Below are positions 35,697 to 47,600 of a stretch of DNA of 64,000 nt, piece by piece. A program made the translations under genes and the position numbers. The notes beneath the pieces are model-generated. The model was not told the DNA's origin, did not search any database, and saw nothing but the letters and a program-made list of their open reading frames with translations. Every line of letters starts with the position of its first letter. The stretch's first letter is position 1. Location of the stretch: NCBI GenBank assembly GCA_037157565.1, contig JAZHRO010000055.1, positions 38,719,001 through 38,783,000 of the forward strand, given 5' to 3'. This stretch comes from Thalassia testudinum. Taxonomy: Eukaryota; Streptophyta; Magnoliopsida; Alismatales; Hydrocharitaceae.

Positions 35697-36828
35697 TGTT
35701 GGATTTGAGAGCCTAATTGCAACAATCGGGATGTAATTGTCATATGGTGACGTGAGAATTCATGTTGAAATCTGTGAGATTTGGGAGAGGTGTTTAGTCC
35801 CCATATTGGAAGTAGATAAACCTCTTGGTGGGTATAAAAGGCTTCTGCTTCCTATGACTTATGTAGTAAAGAGTAAGAGGTGGGGCTGGGGACCACGCAT
35901 GCACGTACGTGCCCCACCTCTCTATGGCTCGGGCTCGGGCTCAGGTGAGAATCAATTTGGAACTTGAAACTTGGACCTCTTTTGTTACGGATTTTAATCT
36001 CACAATTTTGACCTGGATTGATTGATCAGATTGTAAAATTGGTCGACCAATTGTTTTGGTCGATCAATGTATTTACCTTGGTCAATCAATCAGTAAAACT
36101 TGATCAACCAAATGGTTTTGGTCGATCAATGGGCTTAATTGATCGACCAAATGGTTTTTGTCGATCAATGAACTTAATTGGTTGATCAATTGCTGTATTT
36201 CCATAAAATAGAAATTTCCTTAAACGTCTAGTCGTGAGCTCTATATAAGTGCCATGAGGGGGCTCTCATTTCACATACAACAAGAGTAGAAAACTCTCTC
36301 TACTCTCTCCCTCTCTCTCATTCTTGACTCTCTTTCTTGGTGCGTTCGTTCGACATAAGATTGATAGAAAAATCTCCAATCACTTTTGTCGATCTTACAC
36401 AAGAAGATTGAGAGGTCCACGAAAATTTTTTGGTTGATCAAATCATTTGGTTGGTAGATCAATCAGGAATTTGGTTGCGAACCAAATTGCCTCGGCTTCG
36501 TTCTCCTGAGGTGGTTTTTGAAGATGTCCAAGATCGGAGTGCGCCGAATCTTGGAGGTGGATCGTAATATCCTGGGAGGAGTTCGTCAGACTCCAACACA
36601 CCGGTATTGTGGGGGGCGATACCTTCTCTAAGGGTAGTCCTTAGTGGGCGCTTCGATCGGTGTAAAATCTAATCCCTTCTCGTTTTATTTATTTGTATTA
36701 TTGCATGTTCTTTGTTTTTTTCTTTTATTCTAGATCTTGCCTAATCATGTTTAATTTACTTGATTTAATATTTTTGATTTATGCGAATATATTGGAAATG
36801 TATATATTTTTATTTATTTATTTCAACA
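35697..36828 (+). mobile_element. right LTR of the Ty1/copia element
   Basis: It starts TGTTGGATTTGAGAGCC and ends TTTCAACA, and carries the same palindrome array (36018-36193) and TATA box (36241-36249) as the left LTR. The two LTRs have diverged by many substitutions and a short indel, so the insertion is not recent. Confidence 0.92.
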
Positions 36829-37218
36829 TATTAAATGTATTATTTATCTTTATAATTATTTATCTCTATACTTTTATAAATATTATAAAGAAGTATCTCT
36901 ATTATTATTACAAGATTATCTCTGTCTTGACTCGGCATCGGAGAGTGGTCGTGGCTATGTTCACGGAGGTGCTTCGTGGTAAGTGAAAAATTCGGGGGCC
37001 CTCGGGGGGGTGGGCTCTTCCCCCTCCCTCCCCATCCTTTTTTTTTATCTCTGTAATTATTACAAAGATTATTCATGATAAGTATAAAAGTATAGGAGAA
37101 ATAAAAGATTATAATAATTATTATTTATTGGATTATAAAGAATTATCCCTATAATTATTATCTAGAAGTATCCCTATAATAATATTATAGATTATGATTA
37201 GCCAAAAAGTAAAGAAGT
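36829..37218. other. AT-rich repeat DNA right of the copia element
   Basis: The ttataattattta and gtatccctataat motifs continue from the left side. A short GC-rich piece (36925-37035) is embedded, with cctcgggggggtgggctc and a T run. There is no reading frame of note. Confidence 0.45.
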
Positions 37219-37812
37219 ACGCATTGTAATACGTTTTGCAATGCATATCCCCTGTTCAATAAAATATATCAGTGTATTTTGAGTTTCAGTCGGTGTATTT
37301 GGTTTTCCACTGAAATTGGTTGAAAATCAAAATATATCGATTGAAAGTAAAAATATATTGATATATTTTAACTTTCAACCGGTGGAAAATGAGTTTTCAC
37401 TTAAAAAGTGGAACATGATTTTCAACTATGGGTTTTGGGTTTAGGATTTAGGTTTAAGATTTAGAATTTATGGTTTAGACTTATGGAAAGTGGTTTTACC
37501 TATAGAAAGTGATCTTTTATTTGAAAAGTAATTTTTCACCTTTGGGTTTAAGATTTAATCTTCAGTGTTTAGACTTTAAACCTAAAGGTAAAAAATCAAT
37601 TTCTAAGTGAAAAATCACTTTTCATAGGTAAAAAATCACTTTAAATAGATGAAAATCGATTGAAAATCAAAATTCATCAATGTATTTTTATTTTCGATCA
37701 GGATATTTTGATTTTCAACTGATGTAAAATCAAAATACATCGATTAAATATTAAAATATATCGATATATTTTGTTGAGTTGGAATGCATGCTTGCAAAAT
37801 ATGTTGTTACGT
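37219..37812. mobile_element. MITE-like element with long imperfect inverted ends
   Basis: The left end (gtacgcattgtaatacgttttgcaatgcat...caataaaatatatc, from 37219) pairs imperfectly with the right end (gatatattttgttgagttggaatgcatgcttgcaaaatatgttgttac, to 37811). The inside is rich in aaaatatatcgatatatttt and in degenerate gggtttaggatttagg. A 35-base direct repeat (agaaataaaa-attataataattattattta) flanks it at 37097 and 37847. There is no coding capacity. Confidence 0.45.
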
Positions 37813-38680
37813 GTGTTTCCTTACTTGAATTCTTATGATTATTAGAAGAAATAAAATATTATAATAATTATTATTTATAGGATTTAAATAAAAAAGATTA
37901 TTATAATTAATATATATATATATATATAAATAAATGTCAAACTCATATTTACTACCAAATGTATGATTCAAGTCGTTAACCCGCACCCCCACACCTCCCA
38001 GAGGATTGAGTGGCGTAAGTGACCAAATGCGCTAACAATGAATGCACTCATTCTCGTTCTAACATATGTATAAATAATAATTTCGAAAATAGGTGAACGG
38101 TGCAGTGAACAATTTCATGCTCACGCACGATTCAAAGAGATATTACGATACAATCAGTAAATTATTAAGATACACAAAGGCACATGTAGATATACATATT
38201 CATACAAACATACACAGAGATAAATAAAATTGTTGAGTGCTATAGTTTGACTAAAACAAATTATTAATTGCTATAGTTCTGCTAGATTTAAAGACTTTAA
38301 AGTCAGAGGTAAGTAAGTTACGCAACTCTGATTTAAACTTTAAAGTCAGTGGAAAATTCTGTGCCAAATTATATTCAGTCAATTGATTTGTAGATACTAA
38401 TAAGTAGTTTATTTTGACGATCGGAGGAGTTATGTGATAAAATTAATTAGTTATAACTAATGTGTATACTTTCATCAATTGGGGGATTTACGCCTTGGTA
38501 CGAAATGAATGTAGTAATATCTTTAAGGTTGAACCAAAGTCTCCCTGATCACCATTCTTACTACCTAATAAAGAACTAAATATCTAGCCATGACCCTTAT
38601 GCCTCGTCTGGTATTAGGTTAAGGGGCGAGATAAATTGTCATCTATGTAATAAAATGAATGGTATTCACAAGCTGGGATA
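37813..38680. other. intergenic AT-rich DNA
   Basis: It contains an (AT)n run near 37912-37928 and no gene. An aattgcta and tttaaagtcagagg/tttaaagtcagtgg pair occurs at 38290-38350. I recognise nothing else. Confidence 0.45.
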
Positions 38681-39668
38681 GTTTTATTTTTTTTTGCAAG
38701 GATAAAATTTCATTTATAGTTAGAGACATGTTACATCATTGCCTCAAAACTCTTTGCCTTCCAAAGAAATGAATCGCTCTCCTAAAATAGAGGGTGGCGC
38801 TCACCCAAAGTGAAAAATAAATAATAGAAACACTTAAACATTTGTGCACGGCTTAATTTGCTTTTGAAATATTTTCAATGTCATAAATGATGATTAATGC
38901 CATCAAACGATTTACGTAAACAAGCAAATTGGCAGAGGAGTACTGATCATATTTTGCATGGTTCCCATCATTAAGAGAATCAACGGAAAACAAAGAGGAA
39001 AAAAAAAAAAAGAAGAAAAATATGACCACAAAAACCACCAAGACCACCCATGATCGGAAAGAAGAATGGTAACGGAGATGTCTCGATCAAAGGGTTACCC
39101 ACAGTTACTTCATTGCGAGGAATAGCGTCAGAATGTGTTGCTTGAAGATAGCTGAGAACGCTGTCGAAGATGGCACATTAGTCACTTCAAGGAGCCCCGA
39201 CCTGACCAAAACAGGGGAATGAGGGGTAGCCCATGCAGATCAACCATCAACAGTCATGCTTACACCTCGAGGGCAACGACACGAAATAAGGAAAGCTGAC
39301 CGCAGGGAATGGGGGGCGGGGGAGCTAAGCTAAAGGTTGACTGAGGCCCCACCAGGCGCCAGGAATCTAGAGTTTCCTTGGAGTGGAAGGTTGAAGACGA
39401 ATGGGCAGAATGAAGGGGCGGAAGACTTCCGAGCTAGGGATACCTTTTGATGGATGAGAAGGAGTAGTGAGAGGATGCACCAGTAAATTTACCTTTTACT
39501 CAAAAATTTGCTGTGGTAGGGCATATCAAACGTCACACTTTCTCTCCATCCCAACAAACCTGAAAGGCTGAAACCTTCTCAAATATTACTTTACAAAACT
39601 TATCTTACACCATGAAACATAGCCCCCATTCAAATGCAGCCCCAGGGACATGATTCAACACAATCATT
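38681..39668 (-). other. possible 3' part of a retroposed sequence
   Basis: Read on the minus strand, the stretch ends in ataaatgaaattttatccttgc followed by nine A (38690-38712), which resembles the 3' end of plant LINEs or another polyadenylated retroposon. Upstream of it are short readings without a domain I can name. No flanking target duplication was found. An alternative is unrelated intergenic DNA with a chance A run. Confidence 0.3.
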
Positions 39669-40653
39669 TAGGGGTGGGTGTTTGATTTGATTGGATGGGT
39701 TCTCGTTATCTGGTTCAGGTAATTTCGGATTTAGGTTGATAAGATAATTAATTTTGGATTGAGTTGCATTGGATGAAATTCATATTTAATTTAAAATTAA
39801 ATATCATCGATAATATTTAATATAAAATTACCACTAAGGAAATGATAACCTAAGGAAAACGATAACGATAAAAGATAAATATTTTAATTCGTAAAACATC
39901 TAAAAAAAAGTTAGACAAAAAGAAATTTTAAGTTATTTGTGTGATTAAATCGGAACTAGTGAACCTAAGTTAATTTAATATTATAATAAAGTTTTCGGAA
40001 GTATAAAAGTCAGCAAAAAAAAAAAAAAGAGTTTTGCTGCTTTCCAACTTTATGGTAAAAATGCATAATTTAGTGAATGTTGTGTCACTTTTTCATAACA
40101 AATTAAAATTTTAAGAAAAAAAATAAATGAATACGTAGTGTGTTTTGATTTTTTATCGATGTCAATCGATATATTTTAATTTTTCATATATTTTGATTCT
40201 TAGCCGATGTTAATCGATATATTTTGATTTTGTACTTAAATAATCAAAATACAAAAATTAAAAATCTTAATACATCGCACCTTACAAAATCTATTGTCCG
40301 ATATATTTTGATTTTCAATTGATATCTTAGATTATATTTATATAAACTTGTTTTATATATATATTATTTTATATTCTCGTAAAAATATACTGAATATTAA
40401 TCTCTAATGGAATAACACAAGATTTAAAAGTTGATGGTGGAGATAGAATTTAAATTAAACATACATGTTAAATAATATACAAGAAAAATAAAATAAAATA
40501 ATAAAATAAAATAAAAGAGAGGAGAGAGAGAGAATCGGACAGACACCGCCGTTAGATTTAAAAAAAAAAAAGTAATATACCTAACTAACATCTGCAACCT
40601 TTATATATATATATAATTATTTGAATTTAACCCCACAATAATAACCACCCCTA
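39669..40653. mobile_element. hAT-like non-autonomous element
   Basis: The ends are TAGGGGTGGGTGTTTGATTTGATT at 39669 and ...ATAACCACCCCTA at 40653, the typical TAGGGGTGG inverted end of plant hAT MITEs. The 8-base flanks caatcatt and attacatt agree in part. The inside is AT-rich with several copies of cgatatattttgattt and no transposase. Similar tcgatatatttt motifs occur in the element at 37219-37812. Confidence 0.55.
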
Positions 40654-41160
40654 ATTACATTATCCAGGGACGTCAGCTATAAATTTCTCGGAAACAACCA
40701 CTGTCGTTGGGATAGAATCCTGAGAAAAACGCAACCCCAAATCTTTATCTATATTAATGGCGTGGAGACAACACGTTAGTTTAAGTGTTGATAATTTATT
40801 ATTATTTTTACCGAAACCTCTCATCTCTTTCTTCGACTCTCTCTTTTATTATTATTATTTTTTATTTTATTTTTCTTACGCATTATTTATCACGTATATC
40901 TATTTTAAATTTTACGTTCATCGACAATACAGCAAATAAAATAAATGTGGTTTAATTTAATTATGGATAGAAACCCAACCACGTAAGCTGCAGTAGACCG
41001 CCAATTTACTGCCTCGGAGTAGTGACTCGGCATAGCACAACTGTAAATTCCCCGCACCTCAAGGTCCCATTTCCCCAGGCCCCTGCACATGTACTGTAGC
41101 CACCGCAGCCAGAACATCCATTTACTCGCCTCGACTGATCCATTCCCCCACCCCCCCCCA
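40654..41160 (+). promoter_or_regulatory. upstream region of the NRP-like gene
   Basis: It lies between the hAT element and the likely transcribed leader. A ggacgtcagctataaattt block (40668-40686) joins an ACGT core with a TATA-like CTATAAAT. A pyrimidine-rich stretch follows (40805-40880). A (GA)n run at 41189-41205 stands in or just before the leader. No transcription start can be fixed from sequence alone. Confidence 0.4.
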
Positions 41161-41398
41161 CACTGGAGAGCGGTGAACAACAGACCAGAGAGAGAGAGAG
41201 AGAGAAGTGGGATCAGAACTCCCGCGGCGCCCACCGACTCCTCTCTCTCTAACTTGTAGGGTTTCGAGTTTCGAACGCCCTTCCCACACAGATCGCGAAA
41301 GCCCCTATCGGCGCAGATCTAAGCCTAAATTCCCACTCGAATCGCCTTTCCTGGGGGCGATCGCGCCTGTTCCCGATCTCATCCGAGGATTTCAGCTG

Positions 41399-41630
41399 GT
41401 AATTCTCCTTTTCCTCATCCGATTTTAGTCCCAATCCGCCCGATCCATTAGGATCTCTAGGATTGCCGATGATCTCGACCCTTTGTTGCCCTTTCTCAGG
41501 GTTTTAAAATCTGGATCTTTGAAGAATCTTCTTTTCGCCGCAACTCGTTCCCTTTGTTTAGATTACTTGGTCGATATTTGATACAGCTGTCAATTTTAAC
41601 GTGGATGGTCGATCTGATGTGCTTTTGCAG
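41399..41630 (+). other. intron in the 5' untranslated leader of the NRP-like gene
   Basis: The donor ttcagctg|gtaattctcc and acceptor tgcttttgcag|cgag frame a 232-base pyrimidine-rich intron that ends 23 bases before the start codon. Such leader introns are common in plant genes. The call is inference from splice signals. Confidence 0.6.
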
Positions 41631-41653
41631 CGAGAAAAATTAGTTTTTGGGAA

Positions 41654-44600
41654 ATGGACAGCTTCTGGAAGTTGGGGGATGAGCTGAGGGGGCAGTTGAA
41701 GGTGTCGGAGGACCACGAGTGGTCCGTCGTGACGTCGAAGCTCGCGGAGCTCACAAGGGTTAAGGGAGAGCGAACCAAGAACTTCGACTTCTCGAAGGCC
41801 TCCGCGGAGGTTAAGCTGAAGGAGAGGGCGCAGGAGGATTTTGGCTTCGGTGGCGGTCTGATGAACTTCAAGATGAACGATCTGCCGCTAAAGAGCGGTT
41901 TCCGCGGCGGTGGTATGCATAACGTGAACGTGGTGTACCCCAAAGTCAACGAGATCAACAATGGCGGGAGTAACTTCAAGCTGAATGCCGTGAGCAACAA
42001 GTACGCCACTACTAACGTCAACAAGGAGGCTAGAAACAACAGCAATGTTAATAGTAGCACCAATAATGGTGGTGGCAATAACGCCAATGTTGCGGTTGCC
42101 AACAACAACAGTAATGCGGTTGTTGACAAAAGGTTCAAGACGTTACCGCCAGCTGAAATGCTTCCCAGGAATGAAGTTCTTGGAGGTTATATTTTTGTTT
42201 GCAACAATGATACTATGCAGGAAGATCTTAAGAGGCAACTCTTCGGTATGTCTCTACCTCATTTCCAGAGGGACGAATTTGTTATTCGAAATTCATTCTT
42301 TTATTTGATACTTGGTCTTTTATACGATGCTTTTTTTCCCTCAATATTACCCTAAAAAATGTGAATTACCATTTTCAAAGGGGGAAAAATTCTCGATGCC
42401 CTTAATCACTTTGAGGGACCCTACTGTTTCGGGTGGCTGCCAAGCTTTTGGATTCCTGGTGTTTCACAATTAGAGGGGGGCAAATTTGTTTCATTGTTGA
42501 CAGTTCTTTGCAAATACTAAAAGACACTTGTATTGGCAGTGATTGGAAAGTATATAGTGATTTCATTGTGGGTGTATACAAATATTTAAGCGAGTGGTAC
42601 AAAAGACAATCTTGAAATTAAAAAAAAAAAAACCTAATTTTTGTTTATATCATATTTGTTTTGTTTATTGCTTATCCTATATTATAGGTGGTGGAAACTA
42701 TTGACTTCTTAGAAGTTGGGGGTAGGAATGCTAGTCTTAATTTGCAAATTATTTGCTATTTAACTTTGTTTTGATTGGACTTGAAGTAGGCTCTTGATGC
42801 TTGAAAAAAGGAAGTAGATTATAATTTGGCTGGGCTTAGATTTCCTTTCATTATCTCTAGGTTTTACTATGTTTTTTTTGGGGGGCCTTGAGACAACTAT
42901 GAACACACCCAAATTCTTGCATTTTAGTCCTTGTACATGGGATGCCATGTTCGGTGAAGCTTTATTGAGATTGACAGAGGGTTACTGCAGGTCTTGCTTG
43001 TATTGAGTTAGTTGTTAACCAAATAAACACAAGGCATAACAAGATCATACTCCATTCTATTTGCACTATTAAAATTATGAAATTGAAAGATTTGCCAACT
43101 TAAGGGGATAGAGGTGTAATAACTTGGTATTATGATGAAAGCTTTGGGAGCATAGGTAATGCAATAGATTAGGTAGCTACTCGATTCAAAGGATGTGGAG
43201 GTTGGGGATTTTATCCTTTTTGATTGTAAAGATTCTATCATGGAATGTTCGAGGCCTAAGGAATGAATTGCTTCAAAGAGCTTTGGATTGTTATTTGATC
43301 TTGTAGGATGTTGATGTGACTTTGTTTCAGGAAAAAAAACTTGGGACCTTTCAAGGTTCAGGAAGTCGATTTGTGGTATTTGGTAGGTTGGGTTATTGCA
43401 TAGAGTATGCGGTATTTGGACGAGTATGAGGATGAGTTAGCGTTTTGCATTTGTTATTCAAAAAATTTAAATAATTAGTTAACTTATTAAAATTTATGTT
43501 ATATGCAATGTTACAACTATACCATCTTAAGTAGTATAATAAAAAAAAAAAGTTAATACTCTTCTTTAATTACCATACAACTTAGCACATAAAAGATTAA
43601 ACATCTTGAAAAGAAAAAATGTAGTGATTAGAATCCAAAAACACAAAATAGTAGCCAACACTCAAAAACTAACTAAGATAAAAGGCTAAACACTCAAAAC
43701 GTTCATCCAAACAAGTATTTAATTAAAATCCTAGAAGTGTCATTCCAAATAAGATCCATCTTCAAAATCTATGATAGGGGTATCCTCCTCATATGTCTCC
43801 TTTTGTATGGAAATTCTTCTGCATCTAAGCTTTGCAATGTTGTTTAGGGATGTGCAAGCCTTTGACTCCTGTTATGCAACAACTTTTCTACACCACTTAC
43901 TTCAGCAACCAAGTTTCATGTCAACCCTGTTCCTTTAAACAACTCTTGCTCTCCTTCACTATCTTCTAGTCAATCCCTAACATGAGCTTAATCTTTTGTG
44001 GCTAAAGGATCTATCTTCTTAAGTTTATGCTTTCTCAACTTGGAATTGAACTTGACATATATCAAGTCATTCAATTGCCTAAGTTCAAGTTTGTTCCTTT
44101 TTTTTTGTATGGACCTGCAATTGTATATTTTTTAAGGCCCTGTTTGGTTGGTAGGTTAACTGGAGTTGTGTCGGGTTAAATACTTTCCATTCATTTCGAC
44201 TTCCAATCATATCTTTATCCTAGGTTAAGTATTTACCCTAGGAAAGTTTATCAGGATAGAAACTTTCCATTCATTCTAAGAAGCCATTTGTCTAGTACCT
44301 TTCTTCTCAATCATATCTTTATCGCGGTAATGGTAATACGGATTGAGATAGTAGGCAACCAGATGAAGGGGGAAATCCATCCTTCATTTTGACTTTGAAA
44401 CAATTGCATCAATGAATGACTTGTATTGTGCTTTAGCATCTTTAAATATAGCCTTTATCTCTTTCTTGGCATCCTCAAACCCACCATATACAAAACCCAT
44501 CGAGGGCTTCCGATCCCCATTGACAATGTGCAAGACATGAACCAAGGGAGAGAAGACCTTCAAGGTCAAAGACACTTGCTGCAACTGGGTAGCGCTGTGA

Positions 44601-47600
44601 ACAATAAATGCAACCTTTTCACCTCTCTTTCTTCTGGACCACTTATAGGCTCTCCACTCATCAGAAGAAAATATCATTCTTAACTTCTTGTCCCAGCATT
44701 AAATCTATACAATGAGCGGCACATGGCAACCAATATATTCTGGGATATTTGGTCTTAGGTGGTCTTCTTGCTGCCAAAATTGCCGAGCCATTGTCCATGA
44801 CAACTTGAATAACATTATTAGGTCTAACTTCCTCAATGTATTTATCAACCAAAGAAGTAAATACGGTATGCGGTGTGGGAATCGACAAATGCATCCATGG
44901 ACTTTAGGAACCTTGTGCCTAGATCACAATTCACACAAAAATTTATGATGCATCTACCCCTCATGTACGTCCATGCATCTATCATAATTGTGCATTCATT
45001 TTTCTTCCGTGACTCTTTATAACTTTCTAGATTGTCCTTTGTTTCATTTATGTCATCTTGTAATAATATCTCTGTGAGCTCATAATAAGGAGGCTTATAT
45101 CCCCTTCTGTATTGTCCAATTGCCTCACACATATGAATGAAAGTTGGGTGGGTGATTACATTGAAAGGGATGCCATGGTCATACAAAAGTTCCACCATAA
45201 ACTTGTTGATCCATGATCTCTCTACCTTGGCAAATGTATCTTTGATTGTGGTTTGACGCATACCACAATTCTTAGTGGTTTTTGACATTCGTGACCTTTT
45301 ACCATCCCTTTCAACCTCCATTGAGGGTGTTGAGTTTATTTTAATGACCACTTCGACTCTCATTTCTTGAATAGTTGTGGCATTGTCTTGCTTCTTTGAA
45401 GTTTGCTTCAAATCATCTTTGATAATTATTTAGACTCTAGGGTTGGATTTTGGACAAGGTGTGACATTCCCTTTGATATGAGCAAGATGTTGCTTCATTT
45501 TGTTTATCCCCCCCTCTCGCCACCTTGCCACAAAGTTGACATGCCGCCACATTTGGGTTGGTCTTCACTTGAAGATCAGCACATTTCCAATTAGGATCAT
45601 TAGATTCTTGTGGAACATAAAATGACATACTCGGGGTGGATGCACTATTAGAAGTCGGTTGAGTTAATAAATTGGGCATTGATTCTATTAAAACCTATTA
45701 TCAATGAACATAAATAATAGATTTAAATCAAGAATCTAAAATGAAAACTAAATCAAAAACTTAAAATCAGTCCTAAATCAAAACATATTATTAACAATCT
45801 AAAATGAAATCTAAATCAAAACGCTAAAGTCAAATCCAAGAATCTAAAATGGAACTTAAAACGAAAAACTAAAATCAGATGTAAATCAAAGTAAAAAAAG
45901 TGTATTAGACATCATGTCAAATAATACCTAAAAAAGGAAATCTCTGCCAACCTTAAGAGCTTGGAAAACTAAACCAAAAACTTGAAATCAGTCCTAAATC
46001 AAAACATATTATTAACAATCTAAGATGGAATCTAAATCAAAAAGCTAAAGTCAGATCCAAGAATCTAAAATGAAACTTAAAATGAAAACCTAAAATCAGA
46101 TATAAATCAAAGTAAAAAAAGTGTATTAGACATCATCTCACATAATATTTAAAAAAAGAAATCTCTCAAATAAAATCTGCCAACCTTAAGAGCTTGGACT
46201 TAAGTTGAGCTTTGATCAGTTGCTTGCCGTCACTGCCGATCGAAAGAAGATCCTTGCTGTTGTCGCCAGCTGAAGAAGATGCTCATTGTTGTCGTTGCTG
46301 GTCGATGAAACTCCTTTTGCCAATACCTTAAGAGCTTGGAAAACTAAATCAAAAACTTGAAATCAGTCCTAAATCAAAACATATTATTAACAATCTAAGA
46401 TGGAATCTAAATCAAAAAGCTAAAGTTAGATCCAAGAATCTAAAATGAAACTTAAAATGAAAGCCTAAAATCAGATATAAATCAAAGTAAAAAAAGTGTA
46501 TTAGACATCATGTCACATAATACTTAAAAAAAGAAATCCATCAAATAAAATCTGCCAACCTTAAGAGCTTGGACTTAAGTTGAGCTTTGATCAGTTGCTT
46601 GCCGTCACTGCCGATCGAAAGAAGATCCTTGCTGTTGTCGCCAGCTGAAGAAGATGCTCATTGTTGTCGTTGCTGGTCGATGAAACTCCTTTTGCCGATG
46701 GGGTGATGGCCCGATGGGTTTTTGGTGGGGGGTGATGGGGTTTCTTGTGAGGGGGAATGGGGTTAGAGTTTTTGTCGAGAGGGAGAGGGATCTAGGGGGT
46801 TTTCTGATTTTCTGGGTTTAGGTTTAGAATATAGATCTATTGGGTTGGGTTTTAACTCATGAGTTTTAATTCATGGGATAAGGTCTATTTGAAAGTCGGG
46901 TGACTATGTGCCCAAGTATATGGTTATGTGGCCCGATACTTGGCCAACCTGATTATATGACCGTCCCATGTTATTCGGTTTGTAGAGGGGCCTGCTGATG
47001 CCTATGTGGGTGCATACTTGGCCTATTCAGTTGATTTCCTGAACACTGACACCTTTTACACTTATGGATGGAAGGCCAATTTCCTGAACACTGGGACCTT
47101 TTACACTTAATGATGGAAGTATTGAAGGTTTTCTATTGCCTAATTCTGTAGGGACTGGGGGATTGATTTTTGCGTAGTGGTATGAACTTTTCGTTTTATA
47201 ATTGGCCCTGACTCTTTATTTGCATAATTTATTGTGCATCTTTTGAGTTGTAATATGTAATATGCTAGAAGAATCACATGTATTACCTTTGATTATTTTC
47301 TGTAGCTGGAAGAGGATACATAAAAATGTTCATAATGGGATTGTTACTGAATACTGGGTGGAATTGAGGTCTAATGACAAGCAAGCATAACCTGAGGCCT
47401 GAGATTGATGAAATAAGTTTTTTGCCCGGTAAATATGATCAAAGGTTAACAAATGATCACATAAGGTGAAGCCTTGATATGGTAGCAAAAAAGGTGATTC
47501 TAGTAAAGGTTGACTAATTAAAGCTTTACTACTTGTCACCTACATGTATAACAAGTGCATGCCTTTTGCCTGGCTCTTGAAGGTCCCTGCAGGAGCTGAC

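Noticed and set aside
37434..37480. Interstitial telomere array
   Set aside because: The gggtttagg words are too few and degenerate to be more than AT-rich DNA in a MITE-like element.
41207..41428. Possible upstream coding frame before the NRP-like gene
   Set aside because: It starts with GTG, crosses the leader splice donor and has no domain.
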